A model generated the notes under the pieces. That model had not been told where the DNA came from, made no database searches, and saw only the letters and a list, made by a program, of their open reading frames with translations. Both the position numbers and the translations under genes were made by a program. This document shows positions 12,401 through 25,700 of a stretch of DNA of 64,000 nt, piece by piece (positions within the stretch are counted from its first letter, which is position 1; every line of letters begins with the position of its first letter). Location: NCBI GenBank assembly GCA_030141605.1, contig JAQGDQ010000148.1, positions 1-64,000 on the forward strand. Direction: 5' to 3'. The DNA comes from Tubiluchus corallicola (lineage: Eukaryota > Priapulida > Priapulimorpha > Priapulimorphida > Tubiluchidae).

Positions 12401-15400
12401 ACAACAATGAAGAAAAATAATGTTTATATCAAACCGAAACCAGAAAATTAAGGATATGGCTAATAGTATATAGCATCATCTAAAGATACTAAACAGATGC
12501 CATACAAACTATGTTGTTATGGCAAGTTACAAATGTCTAAAATACCTTTACAAACTGAAGTTTTCTCTCCGTGGTTTCAGTGCTTTCTGGATTAAAGACA
12601 AATTCAACCTTGGCTTTTGCATCGGCGAACCAGTTTTCAAAACAACGACATTTGCTTTTGTAGTTGCCATGGAGATCAGTAATTTCAGCAGCATTTTTAA
12701 CAACAACCTAGTTAAATATATAACAATATTTGACTAAAAAGGAATATAACAATGATAAAATAAATAACTGTTTTTTAAATAAATATTAAAAATATAGAAA
12801 TAATAATATAGCCTGATTCATCTACTGATCATAGTCGCCTCTGCTTGATGTTGCGATTTTGATTTTTTTAATAGTACACATATATGCCAATTTTTTCACA
12901 CGTTAGTTCGAAAAACATAAATGTGCTCACAAGCAACGTTTAATAGAGTATGTATAATAAGAATGTACCTGAGTATCTTCGTTTAGTTTGGCATACGTTG
13001 CAATCAGTCGAGTGACTTCATCCCGACTTTCTCCGCTCGTTAGCATAGCTGCTTGTTCTTCTATGGAATCCACAACTTGCTGATAGCTTGTTATCTCTCG
13101 TTGCAGATTCTATGTATGAGAATGAAACGAATTCAAGCAACAAATGTTTAATAAGTTAATCTTTATTGATCACAATATACAGGTAAACTATGTATATAAT
13201 TCAGCAGAGGCTTTTTATATAAAATGACGTTTTACTGCATATTTTATGGAATTATGTAAACTTAGGTTCGTGAGACAATTTTTAAAATTACATAAGCTAC
13301 ACTTAATTTGCCAGTAGCAGCAAGGTAAGATGATGTCATTCTAATTTACAAAGACGCACTTCCAAGCATATTACCTCTGCAGCTTCGTGATGTGGTTGAA
13401 TTTCTATCAAATCCAGTTTATCCTTCTGTAACTGTTGCAGCTTGGCTAGCATACTGGCAAGCCAATTAGAAAGGCTTTGTACGGAGTCGGCTAAATTAGA
13501 CCACTTGACTAGACTCTGCTCCATTTTGACCTATACACAGAAAGTCTTTTGTCAAAAAATAACTCTATATACATGACAAATAAAGTAGTGAGTTTTTCAA
13601 AAGAGTAATTGGTGTAAATTAGCACATATTTTACAATTCAAATATAATGTTCATGTAACGCAGGATTTGGAAAAATAATTATGATTAAATACAAAAAAGT
13701 TGCTGATCGGTGACGAAGCACTAACTGTTCACCAGAGCTTGGTCACAAATTATTCCAGAGTCATGTTTTTCGGAACTACCTTATGATATTAACTCTACTG
13801 TTTTTCACAAATTGTAGCCCATGTAGTTTCAAAATAAATAAATATATTTTAAATATGGACTATATTATATAATTCACTCATCATCGAGACACAATGTAAT
13901 GCAACGTAGCAAACAAAGTCAACAAAAGCTTTTGAAAGATGCTCCATTTCTCCCAGAAATGTACTAGACATACCTTTGTACCAGTCAACTCAATGGAGTA
14001 ACTGTCCCATTTATTTCTGATCAAATCTATCTGCTGCTGAATGGATGGGTGCCCTTCAGTCGATGTGCTGGCAACAGCTTTAGTGCCTTTCTCTGTAACA
14101 CTTTGAACAGCAGTTTGTACAGCTGGTTTTTCATTTTCTAATACCTGAAAATGAAAACACAAAGATCACATCTGGTGTAATAGTAAAACAAGTGTACATT
14201 CGCCAAAACAAACAAATACATAAACAAAAAACTTTTCTGTTTCACTATAAACTCAAACACTTTTAATTGACTTGACATATTTTGACTGGGACTGCTTATA
14301 AAATCTGATACAAACTATAAACTGAGAAACTCTGCAATGCTCAAATTGCAGTAAAAAGTTACAACTTGCCGGTAATTATGATTATAAAATATAAGTACTA
14401 AATTTCAAACAATTGCTTTTCTATGTTCCTGCTATATTTCTGTACCTGACACAGTGGTAGTTGTAAAGGTATAGCTAAGACAGAGTTAGACAGGTGCAGT
14501 TTAATAAGCTGTTGGTATTTGCAGGGTGTCACTAATGACTGCAGCATGCCTTCGTGGCCAACTCTGCAAACTTGGTTCAAAAGGACTGTCAAAATCCTAG
14601 TTATGTGCCACAATAGCAACTTGAACAAGAAACTTGAAAGAATGCTATCAATGTCATCTTACCTGAATGGTTTCCAGTTTATTTTGAGCGTCAGCCTGAT
14701 CGACTGCTGTTGTTTTACAGTCATCCAGTTTATGTACAACTACATTCAGCAATGTTCTGCATTCATCTACAGTTTGCAGAAATACGACATGATCATTTGC
14801 GCTTTCTTCGCATCTTGCCAGATTTTCTTCTATGTTACTAATGAGCGCATTGTATCTTTGATCTATCTCATCGGAGGAAACATCAGCTGGTTGGAGTTTG
14901 GCAACAAGACGATGTAATTCCTCTAGTTTCCCTGACTGCTCTTTACAATTGTTCAGTAGGTCCTATAACAATGAAGGTTGCAAGTTATAAACATTTAATC
15001 TCTGGAAAGCCATGGATATGATGAGAGGTGCTGAGAAGTCACTGACACAGCAAGGTTTCTTACTTCCAAGAATATGCACCAAGGAATTTCTTTTATGACT
15101 GCTCATATGTCTAGTTATTGTAAAACTCTAGTACTTTGCATTTCTGCAACAAAAATTTTAAGTCTGAAACTCTTTATTATCAGAAATATCAGTTCATCAG
15201 AAATATCAGGGTTAATATCAGAAGTACTGTCCACACGACTTAGCTGTGACGTTTCACTAATGTTTTATTGTGATGTTTTATTGATAGTGCCTTTTGTTAA
15301 GACCCACACCCGCCAAAATCACCGACAATAATAATGGGACAGGCAGCCAGCTAGCCACCTGTAACTTTCCAAGTTTTAAGCTTACAAATTTCAATCCACC

Positions 15401-16736
15401 ACATACTTTTTGACTCGCTCCAGAGAATTTTTTCGTTGATTTACGGTATCCTAATTTCCTGAGGGGAAATCAATAAAAATGCAAAGCACACAGGGAATCG
15501 CTTATGAACTACTAAATAAATTAAACGTGTAATTTCATACCATCTCAATTCTCACATTACAAACAGATAATAATTACATTTTGCCATTTTCAGTTACTGA
15601 TGTGGTTTTATTGAGGAGGTGAAGAATTAATGATTTCAATTCTCCAAAAAGAAAAAAAACAAAACAAAACAAAATAATATTCTGACACTTCTTGTTTTAT
15701 AGCAAATTAAAGTTATAAAATTCACAACTACATCAATAAAAAATGATATAAATGAGAATGATGGCATCATTCACAAACAGTAAAAACTGAACAAGGAGGT
15801 TTTCTATCAGGTAGTCAAACTTTTCAACAAAATTACCAAAATTAGCAGAGCATCCTAACACTATCAGTGAAATCCAGAAAAGAGGGTGGCATGAAAACAT
15901 TTGTGACGAAGATGAAGAATGTCACCCATATTAGCTTTTTCATATATAGTTCAAATCGTCTTTGTTAAAGAACAAGTTCTGGTCCCAAACCAACTAACAA
16001 AATAATTGGTTCAGCACCTGAATTCAGGCATTGTCAAGGACAATGCTCTACAACGAGATACTAAACTGGCAGGGTGTACTAGCATTACTGGATTATAGGT
16101 GCAACAAAGCACAGGCATGGAACAGTGTATCAGAAAAACTGCCTCTTTTTTCTTTGCAGTTACTTGTTATCAATCCATTTCCTAGCCAACTCACACTTGC
16201 TCAACTTCGGTCGTTAGTCACACCATAACCACCATAGCAGTTCCATAAAAAATTTGGACAGTTAATGTATTTGGAATTAATTGACTATGATGCAATACTA
16301 TACTGGAATGCACTGTTTTTAAGTTGTAAAAAGATTTAGAATTAATAACCACAGAGCACGTATCTATAAAAATGTCATTTATGAAAACCTCATTATAATT
16401 TGGTAATCATCTAAGAGTACTGGTAGACACATACCTGAAGTACAGAAACCTGATGTCGTTTATCCTCTACAGTAGAAACAGGAAGTGAAGCATTAGTGAC
16501 GGTAACTTCCTGTTCTGTGATCCAGCTAACAAATTCATCAGACAAGTCATTGAATTGTAGCCAAAGTTGTCTTTGTGCACCTGAACAAAATAAAAATAAA
16601 CATAGATAACAATTACAGGTTATTGAATGATTAATTACTTCTATCATTCGGATCACAAGAATAAAATGACAAGTTGCTTTGATTTTTCCAAACTGTTTCT
16701 GCTTGTGAAGAATTGTAATAAAATAATAATAATAAT

Positions 16737-16773
<37 letters not shown>

Positions 16774-19700
16774 GCAACAACAACAATAATAATAATAGAT
16801 GCCTCTTACATCAATAAACACATCTAAAAATGATGTAGACAAAATTGATTTTTTGCAGACGTATTCGTCGTTCACATTACCAACACTTGACTAAAACGAC
16901 TGGCAGAAAGGAAGTCATGTAGTCAAAGCAAAGACCATCTGAACGAAACACATGTAACACACCAGTTATTCCACTCAGCTGACAAATAGATAGAACGAGA
17001 AATTAAATAAGAAAATTAAAACCGTAATTGTGATACAAAACCAAAACTAGTTATATAATTATGTACCACCAGCCGACTATCAGTCTGCATATCTGCTTAA
17101 TTGGCTAACTTTCTATCTATCTAAACTTCAACAAGGAAGTTGTTTAGACTATTTTCTGACAATTAATAAAAAGGTTTGTTCGTCTTTTTAAAAGCAACTG
17201 TGATAAAATAAATCTAAATTACAATAAAGAATGTACCAAGGTCTTCCAGGAGACTAGAAATCTCAACTGAAATCTCAGCTGTTTGGTTCTGCAGATCAGA
17301 AACTTCTGTTTTTATGGTATCCTGACCATTAATGCCAACAGTTGGCAGGAGAGATTCCGCAGTTTGCCCCAATTTGTTTGACAACTCTCTGCATGCTTGA
17401 GCATTAGTATGAGCATCCTACAAGTCAGTAACAATGGTTACAAAAGCACACAAATAATATGCATAGAATCTTAGCCAGTTAATATAATCTAGGAAGAATA
17501 TTACATTTTCACATAATTCCTATTACTTGAATTTTCTTGATCTTATTCATTGAAAAATATTTAGCTACCTGGAGCCTGTGGATTTTCGTCTCGACTTCAC
17601 TGAGGGTCTTAGGATGATCTCGACAGCTTTGAACGTCATCACTGACATTAACGTTCCGCTGCAAAACCTCGTCCCTTCCAGCCACATATTTCTCATGGTT
17701 GCAAATGGAATGCAAACAATCATCCTTTTTTACCTGAAGTAACAATGGTTACAGTGTTGCTATAATTGTAATTTGTGATCTATTGATCAAAGTTACTAAA
17801 GTTTAACTTTACAAGGTAAACAGTGTGATCTATACAGTCATAAAAAAAACTTGTAATGTCGTCAGTTACAACTTAAGCAGGAGGATTCAAAAAGTTTATC
17901 ACAAATTTTGCAAAAAAAGTTATCAGGTAGATCTATAGGATGGTTTCATAATTGTTATCATTAAGCTGAAAGCAGAGCTTTAACCGGACAGGCTGTGTTT
18001 CGTAGCTTTAAGACTGCCCTTTTATCTAAATAAAATTGTGTTCTTAGTTTAACTGCTTTTCACACGCTTCACACTGTTAACATAAATGGTAAAAGTAAAA
18101 GGTCACAGTACTTATAGCTATTTATTCATTTGTCTGTTGTATGGGTATGTAAACTGTTTTTCATATATGAATGTCACCTTAATGCCCATGCTGTGTATTA
18201 TATAAAAGCTATCTGATAATCAAAATTCTGCATTAAAGAATTCAATTGCTTGCACTTACGTACATTTTGTCAATATTTGCATGTGACTGTAACGTGTAAC
18301 GACGGCCCGTTTTATGAAAAAACAAAAATCAAATGGTTTCAATTGAAAAAATGCAATGCTTGTCTTTTATCCGCACCTGACAGTCTTGCAGTAATGATGT
18401 GTGCTTGGTAGACAATGTTGAAGCAAGTGCAATCAGTGCATCATCACAAGCACCTGTCGCTTTCTGTGGAAATTCTTTTAATATTGACGTCTCTTCTGAT
18501 TTCACTGTTTCATGTATATTCTGAAACATGAAGTGATTATATGCAGAAAATTAGTATACAAAAGCAGAATTAACAACTACAAAGCATTACAAATACCAGC
18601 TGATTATTAATGATAAGTTAAGGACAATCACAAGAAAACTAACATATACAATTAAGATATAATTTTTAGAAACTAGGGAAGCTGCAATGACAGCAATGGT
18701 AACGGCAATGGGTACTCTGGTTTTTCAAACACTGTCAAAGTGTGTACTATTATCACTATTATTAGCAATTCACCACTTGTAGTCAGTGTACCAATACTAA
18801 ATCACTGTTGCTGCTGCTGCTACATGGCTACTGCTGCTACCTCTACCAGTGCTGCAATGACTTATAATAAGTTTAGTATCTATTTATTTCATTAGGATCA
18901 CAAAAACAAAAAGACAAGTTACTTTGATTTTTCCAAGTTGTTTGTGCTTGTCTTCCAGGGTGTCTGGTTTTTCAGTAACAGCATCTAACTTTCCATTCAT
19001 TTCCTCCAGCCATAAGAGCAGCTGTTCACCCTTCCTCTCTAACACCAGTAAACTGTCCAACTTCTCATTCAGGAGTTTCTACAAAAACAATAAAATAACA
19101 AATGAAAGAAAAATGCATTGGACAGAAATGCATAATCTGATAATATGAGTCAATGGTTTGAGGAAAAGCTTAACTTGAACAACCAAAATGTAAACATTCT
19201 AGAAACAACAAAACTCTGACAACAAGAGAAAGGTTCAAGATTCTCATTTACATTAAATGTGATGAGGTCATATTATACCAGCTTCTCATAATTCTTCTTA
19301 TGATTTATATGAACTCATGAAAAAGCGGTATGCTACTTCCTTTTAATATGATAAAACCCACAAATAACAATTTGTTTTTCAGCAACCATTCATATCAGTT
19401 TAGACACAAAATGACATGAAATGGTTTCTCAAACTTTGCATGGGTGTAACGATATTTTTATTCCTTTCAAGCAAAGGGTCATTTAAGTGTGATCAACTTT
19501 AGTGTACCTCACCTTTACATTAGCAGTATCAGAAGCCACTTCATCAAAAACTTGTTTCAGAGTCAGAACCTCTTCACGAATAACATCCCTGCCGGAGAGA
19601 GCAGTGCCAAGCAAACAACGTTGTGAGATCTGATCGACTTCATCAACCATCTTGCGACCATCCTCAAGACTGGACTCCAAACCCTTAATAGATAAATTTA

Positions 19701-22700
19701 ATAATGTGAGTAAATTAAAAGAGACTTAAACATGATTATCCATTCAATATTTTAACACTCATAGGAAGTGCCACATTATATCATACTATTTGCAATAACT
19801 ATCCTTCGAAGGAACGCTACTTACATAATACCTAAATAACAAATGACTAAATGCCTCTGTATCTGCATAGGTACTGTTTTATATTGTCAAATTTCACTTG
19901 TATTTAATAATGATATAAGTCAGCAATGATAAATTTCACAAATTTTTGTTACCGATACTGAATCAGCTGAAGCTTGCAGATCTTCACGATTTCGAACAGG
20001 CGCCTCCTTTAGGCATCCCAATTTTTCCTTCACCTCATTAATCCAGGCTATAGCTTGTTTGTATTTAGCTGCATAATCTTCATGTGCTTCTACATATGTC
20101 TGCCACTGTGTGCATGCCAACTGTAATAGAAATGAGTAACTTTTAAAACTTCTATATACTACAGGCAATACAATGATACAAAGTGGCATCAATGATTACA
20201 AAACATTATCAGATAATATAAATTAGCTATCACTAAAATAATTGCTACTTATAATAAAAACAAAGCATTAACAATTCAAAATCAGTCAAATGTATTACTC
20301 ATCTGCTTCCAAACAACACAGCTTACGCTTCTACAGAAAAGCAGCATTGAAAACATGAACTGAATGATAAAATACTATCATTTCTTACCTTAATTACTTC
20401 GTTACAGTTTGCATACATTGTCTGGATTTCGGTATCTTGTTCCATAGCGTGAGCAGTATTTAACTGGGTAGACATACTATGCAGTGTTGTTACATCGCTG
20501 TCAAGACTAGAGATAGATGACTGCACCTCCTGGTGGTGAAATAAATAAAAATGCAGCCGTTGATCATTTCAAAGTTAAATGAATTTAGATCTTCTTAAAG
20601 TAGACAGTTGCCAATTATCCCCACTTGGACTGCTAATTATTTTCGATAATTTTATCAACAAAAGCACAGCAACAGGCATTTACTGAAAGGCAGCTGACGA
20701 GCAGGTGCCAAAGGACATTTCAAGGCTACAATGTTCAATTACTAAATTCAGAAATGGTTTTGCGACTAAGGTTGTAGTTTCTAAATCAGAAAATAGAATT
20801 GGCACATATCTACGCCAAATGACGTACCACATTCTAGAAATGTTTTTTCTTTATTAGCAGCTGTAATTCTTAGCAATGTCCAATGCACATAACATAATGA
20901 ATTAATATGTCAATTAACATAATGAATGTTAACAAAATATATCTTACTTGTAAGTGGGTTAAGCCTGCATGCTTATCGTCCAAGGTGCTGCCTAACTCTT
21001 TGCTTCTGACATCCTTCTCTGCTTGAGAAATGGCAGTAATGAGTTTCTTATACAACTCTGAAAATGTTGTCAACTGCCCAAGTTTGTCCTAAAAGAAGCA
21101 AGACCAATTATGTTCAAAGAGCCCAAGCTTAATGATGCAAAGGTAATACAGGTATAATGGCTTACAAAACATAATAACTTACGATTTTGTACATTTCGTT
21201 TTCTTAATAAAACTAGATACATACAGCAACCATTTTCTGCTGAGATTCTACATCATTCCACAGATTATTCCACTGTGTCTCCAGAGAAACCATTTCATTG
21301 TTTATCGCCTCCTGTCCTTCGTCACTCGACTGAGAGGCAACCACTTTTGCATTTGACAAGGCGTCTGACATGAGTGCCTCACCTTCTGGTTTACTAGCTA
21401 GTGCATCCTTAAAAAGTATACAAATAAGTCAATTATCACGGATGCATGATCTTATGTTTCTAAATTTCTTCAGATATAAACTAATATTTCTTCAGATATT
21501 TCACTTCAACTAAGTTATACCGTGATTTTAGTTATGAACACTGTCTAAAAAGAAACAATACAATCAGGGCCGGCTCTAGGTAGTTGGATACTGTAGGTAG
21601 AAATTGCTTTAGCGCCCCTCCTCAACGGTCAACCTCTTCCCCACAGTCCCCATACACCCCACTCACAAAATTGAATTTTTGTAGTGTCAATGAGGTGTAA
21701 TAGTATTTGTGTGTTAAGCTTATGTATTACAGGGCACTAATCAACTGTAGTTAGTTACTTATCTACAGCTTGTGCCGATATCATTTGAAATTGAATTTAT
21801 GGCCTCATGGTAAGTTGTGGGTCTTCAAAAGCAATCAAAATTTGCATAATTTCTACTGCACATTCTTCACATACATACTTTTGATTAAATTTTCCATCAG
21901 CTATTTCATAACAAAATTTTCGAAACTCTCCTCTTTTTCACATGCATCCATTTCACTACAGTAGTTTCAACATCTCGTTTGGTTGCAAATACCTCAGAAA
22001 CAAATCTTTTTGTCATTCAATGTCCGCAGCCATTTTACCTTTCGTTTCCTATATTATACTCCTGAAGGCTTTGAATCTTATAGGCTTATTTTGATAAGAA
22101 AATAATACAAGTATGAGTTTGTTTCATTTAATTAAAATGTTGTGTATTTAAGCAATTACACATACACCATGATATTACTTATGCTAAACTTAAAATTAAA
22201 AAAATTCTTGCAGAATTTTGCACCTCCCAAAATTTGGTACCCAAGGCAACTGCCTAGTTTGCCTAGTGGTAAAGCTGGCCATGAATACAATGTTAAAAAC
22301 AAGAAAACATTTGATTACTAGAAGCTTTCACAAATTGTAAATGTTTTACAATAATCTAAGAGACGTACATTGAGTTTCTCCACGGATGTATAAAGCTTAG
22401 CTTTCTCCACAGGAACCTGCTTGCAAGAATCCACAGTAGACTGTAAGCTTTCAATCCAAACTTTACACTGATCTGAGTTGCTGTTATACTGTTTATGACA
22501 CTCAACAGCGTCTGATGCTAGCTTATGCACATCCTAGGAATACAGAAAGTATTAGATCCGTTTTTATGGTTATAAAAGTGACAATATGTACATTTTATCG
22601 ATTTTACAAATTTATGATAAAATTTACTTTTTGCTTTATTTTAAAAAGCATCTGTCTTTTGAACGAATGTGTTTTCAAGACTTCTATTTATTAGCAACTT

Positions 22701-25700
22701 GTAGTGATTGTATTTATGTACAACTCTGATTTGTCTTAGGTAACCAAAACTTCAGCTTGTTATTTAGAGAGTAAATTTTCATCATAATGGAATGACAGCA
22801 AAATAAAAGTGAAAGTGCTTACCTCACATTTAGTACAAAGCATCTCATATCTAGTTTGGCAGTTGCTCAACTCATCATTCATATCTGGGATTTCCTTTAT
22901 GGCATTCAATGAGGCATCAACATCACCATGGTTACCAACAACTTCAGCTGATAAGGCCTTAACAATAAAACAATTGCAAGATATTTTATCTGCCAACAAA
23001 TGTACATCTGATGTTATATCAGAGTAGATGCTATACCCTTTGAATATGAATTAGAACTCGGGCTTAAATTATTAAGTCAGTGGGAAAAAGTAAGCTGAAG
23101 CATTCCATTTATTCTTTGCAAATGAATTTATAAATATAAGTGATTTTACCAACCTCGGCATTTTTCAAATGTAACAGTTTATCATCAAGTGAGCAACATG
23201 GTTTTTCCATCATTACAACTTTCTGCTCAACTTCAGTTAGCCAAGTAAAAAGAGATTTTAGTCTTTCTGTAGCATCTGTTAACTGCCCCGAGTACTTGGA
23301 CAAGCTGAAGATGAAAAAATAGTAGTTCTGTGAGTTACTAAACAACCAGTTAATGCATACAGTTTCTGGCAAAGTTTGGCATTGCTAGGTACTCGCTAAT
23401 AGTACTAAGAAATTGAAAACTAAATACACATGTAACTATTCCAATACCATGGTTGAACAGGTTTCATGCATACCTTTCTAAATTTGCATCTATAGTTGTA
23501 TAGAAATTGTGCCAGTTGGTTTTTAGTAACTCAATTTCAGCACTGATTGCTTCTCTTCCAGGTGCAGCAGTGGTGGACTGCGTTATCTTTGCCTTTTCTT
23601 CAACATCAGCAACTTTACTCAAATATTCATCTTTTTCTGAAAGCAGTTCCTGAAATGAAACACGAAATACAGTCATTTCATGCAGTAATCACAGACAACT
23701 GCTACAAACTCACATTTTGGTCACTTAACTCAAATTCAAACACTACACTCTATGCATGTGTTTGCATTACTAGTATCTATTTACTATAACACCAGTTTTT
23801 GCAAGAAAGTGACTAAGTATTCAACTACAAGGCATAACAAGCACTGCATTTGAATTTATGTTTAAGTTAATTCTTGGTTAAATCCACACTTATTAAATTT
23901 CACATTTGTTCTGTTTAGATCTATCATTTATGGCTTTATGCATATCACGATTTATCTGACTTGTCTAACATGTAAAGCATTATAATCAATTTGATTTATT
24001 TCATGAATGTATGTTATCATAAAAGTTTTAACAGTGTTTCTATAATTGAAAATAACTAAAGTAATGGGTAAAATGTCTCTTGTTTAAAATGCAGAAGAAT
24101 ACGTAGTAACTTAACGTAGGAGCTTTAGTTGAGACTGATGCTAAAAAATGATTAACATTTATTTCCATATATCTGATAGTAACACTGTTGTATAAAAATT
24201 TCTTTCTTTCTCCTGCTGTCTGCTGCTACAACTTATCTAGTCTTTAACGATACTGTAATGTGTTTGAAATGTGAATTTTTGCTGGAATTACAAGTAAATG
24301 GTAATACAATCAGCTTAATTGAGATACAACCTTCAAAGCACTCAAATTTTCTTCCAGCTTGGCTTTGTTAGGTTGTAACCGGGTAGCAGTTATTTCTTTC
24401 TGCTTTTGGTCTACAGCATTGAAATCCGATAAACAGTCGTCATATTTTTGTTTGTAGAATACGTGATCAGCCAGAGCTTGTTCACTCCTTGAGCAAAATT
24501 CCTGAAAATCACAAGTTACATTCAAACTTCTAAACACATGTCAATTAAACGAAGCCATTTGTAATTATTGCAATACACTGCCATATATATCTTACTATAA
24601 CAGAGCAAATAACTAAAAACAGTCTTTTCTCTTACTAACTCTCTGTACTTGGGGACCCTACACAGCTTGAAGGGCAGCCAGGGAGTGTTCGTTTTTTTTT
24701 AAAAAATCCGTCCAAGATATGATCATACGAGTGTAGCAAGCAGCACTCATAGTCAAAATAACTTAAAGTAATTTACTCTAGTAATAGGTGATTTATTCCA
24801 TTGCAAGCTAAAACTCCAAGAAATCCTGATCTGTAGAAGCTGTAGAAAATGGTTTTAGGTAAAAATAATATATGGTGCAAAATAATCAGAACTTGATAAC
24901 TTCATTAAAATATCAGCAAAGCTGCCTGAAATTTATAATTACTAGAGTTCTAAAGTGTAAGACATTTTGCAGTGGTCTTGTGTTGACGCTTTTAGCATAA
25001 CTTCAGGCTGCTTTCAGGAGTGGAACTTTTAATTTTTTAATTTTGGTTTAGTTTCAAGCTCCACTTTTTTAATGTTGCAGTCACAGTGAACAGTTTACAT
25101 GATGGAGAGTAAAAATACGATGCAAACTTTTTGCAATTTACGAAATGTACCTGGCCATCTGCCACTGTCTGCAGATAAGCTTCCTCTAATGTAGCTACCT
25201 CCCTTTTTATATCTACAGCATCCTGTGAAGATAATGGCAGTGCCTGCGCTTGCTGGCAAAGTGATTCCACATCAGAGTGAAAATCTTCTAAAGTCTTTTG
25301 CACGTCCTAAACAAATTTAAGTTATTTCATTAAAATTGAGCACATTTAAATTATTTTTGAACAGAAGTTATTTAAAACAACTGTACACAATTTTTCATAA
25401 AACATTTTTAAAGAAAAGAAGGCATGCTTTCTTCAGTAATGTACAACACTTTCACATCACGCAGAAACACATTTACATCAAAAGGAGAAATAAAAACAAA
25501 ACTATGAAGTTGTTTGCGAGCATAAAAAATGGAATGCATTGCCTTGTTTGCAAAACTAGGCAACTTTCTGAGCCATGCAGTTCAGTAAGACTGATCATGC
25601 AAACTATAATTTAAAAAATCAAGAAATTATAATATCACAGTGATGGAAAAATTAGAAAAAATTAGAAATATAATAAAAAACATTTGATAAAGTTAAGAAG

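Noticed and set aside
14519-14917. 132-codon plus-strand reading
   Set aside because: It is the antisense shadow of exon 71, whose minus-strand frame fits the spectrin rod and the splice sites.
16411-16875. Long minus-strand reading with a run of Cys
   Set aside because: The Cys run is the AAC/AAT microsatellite read on the other strand; only the exon 70 part is coding.
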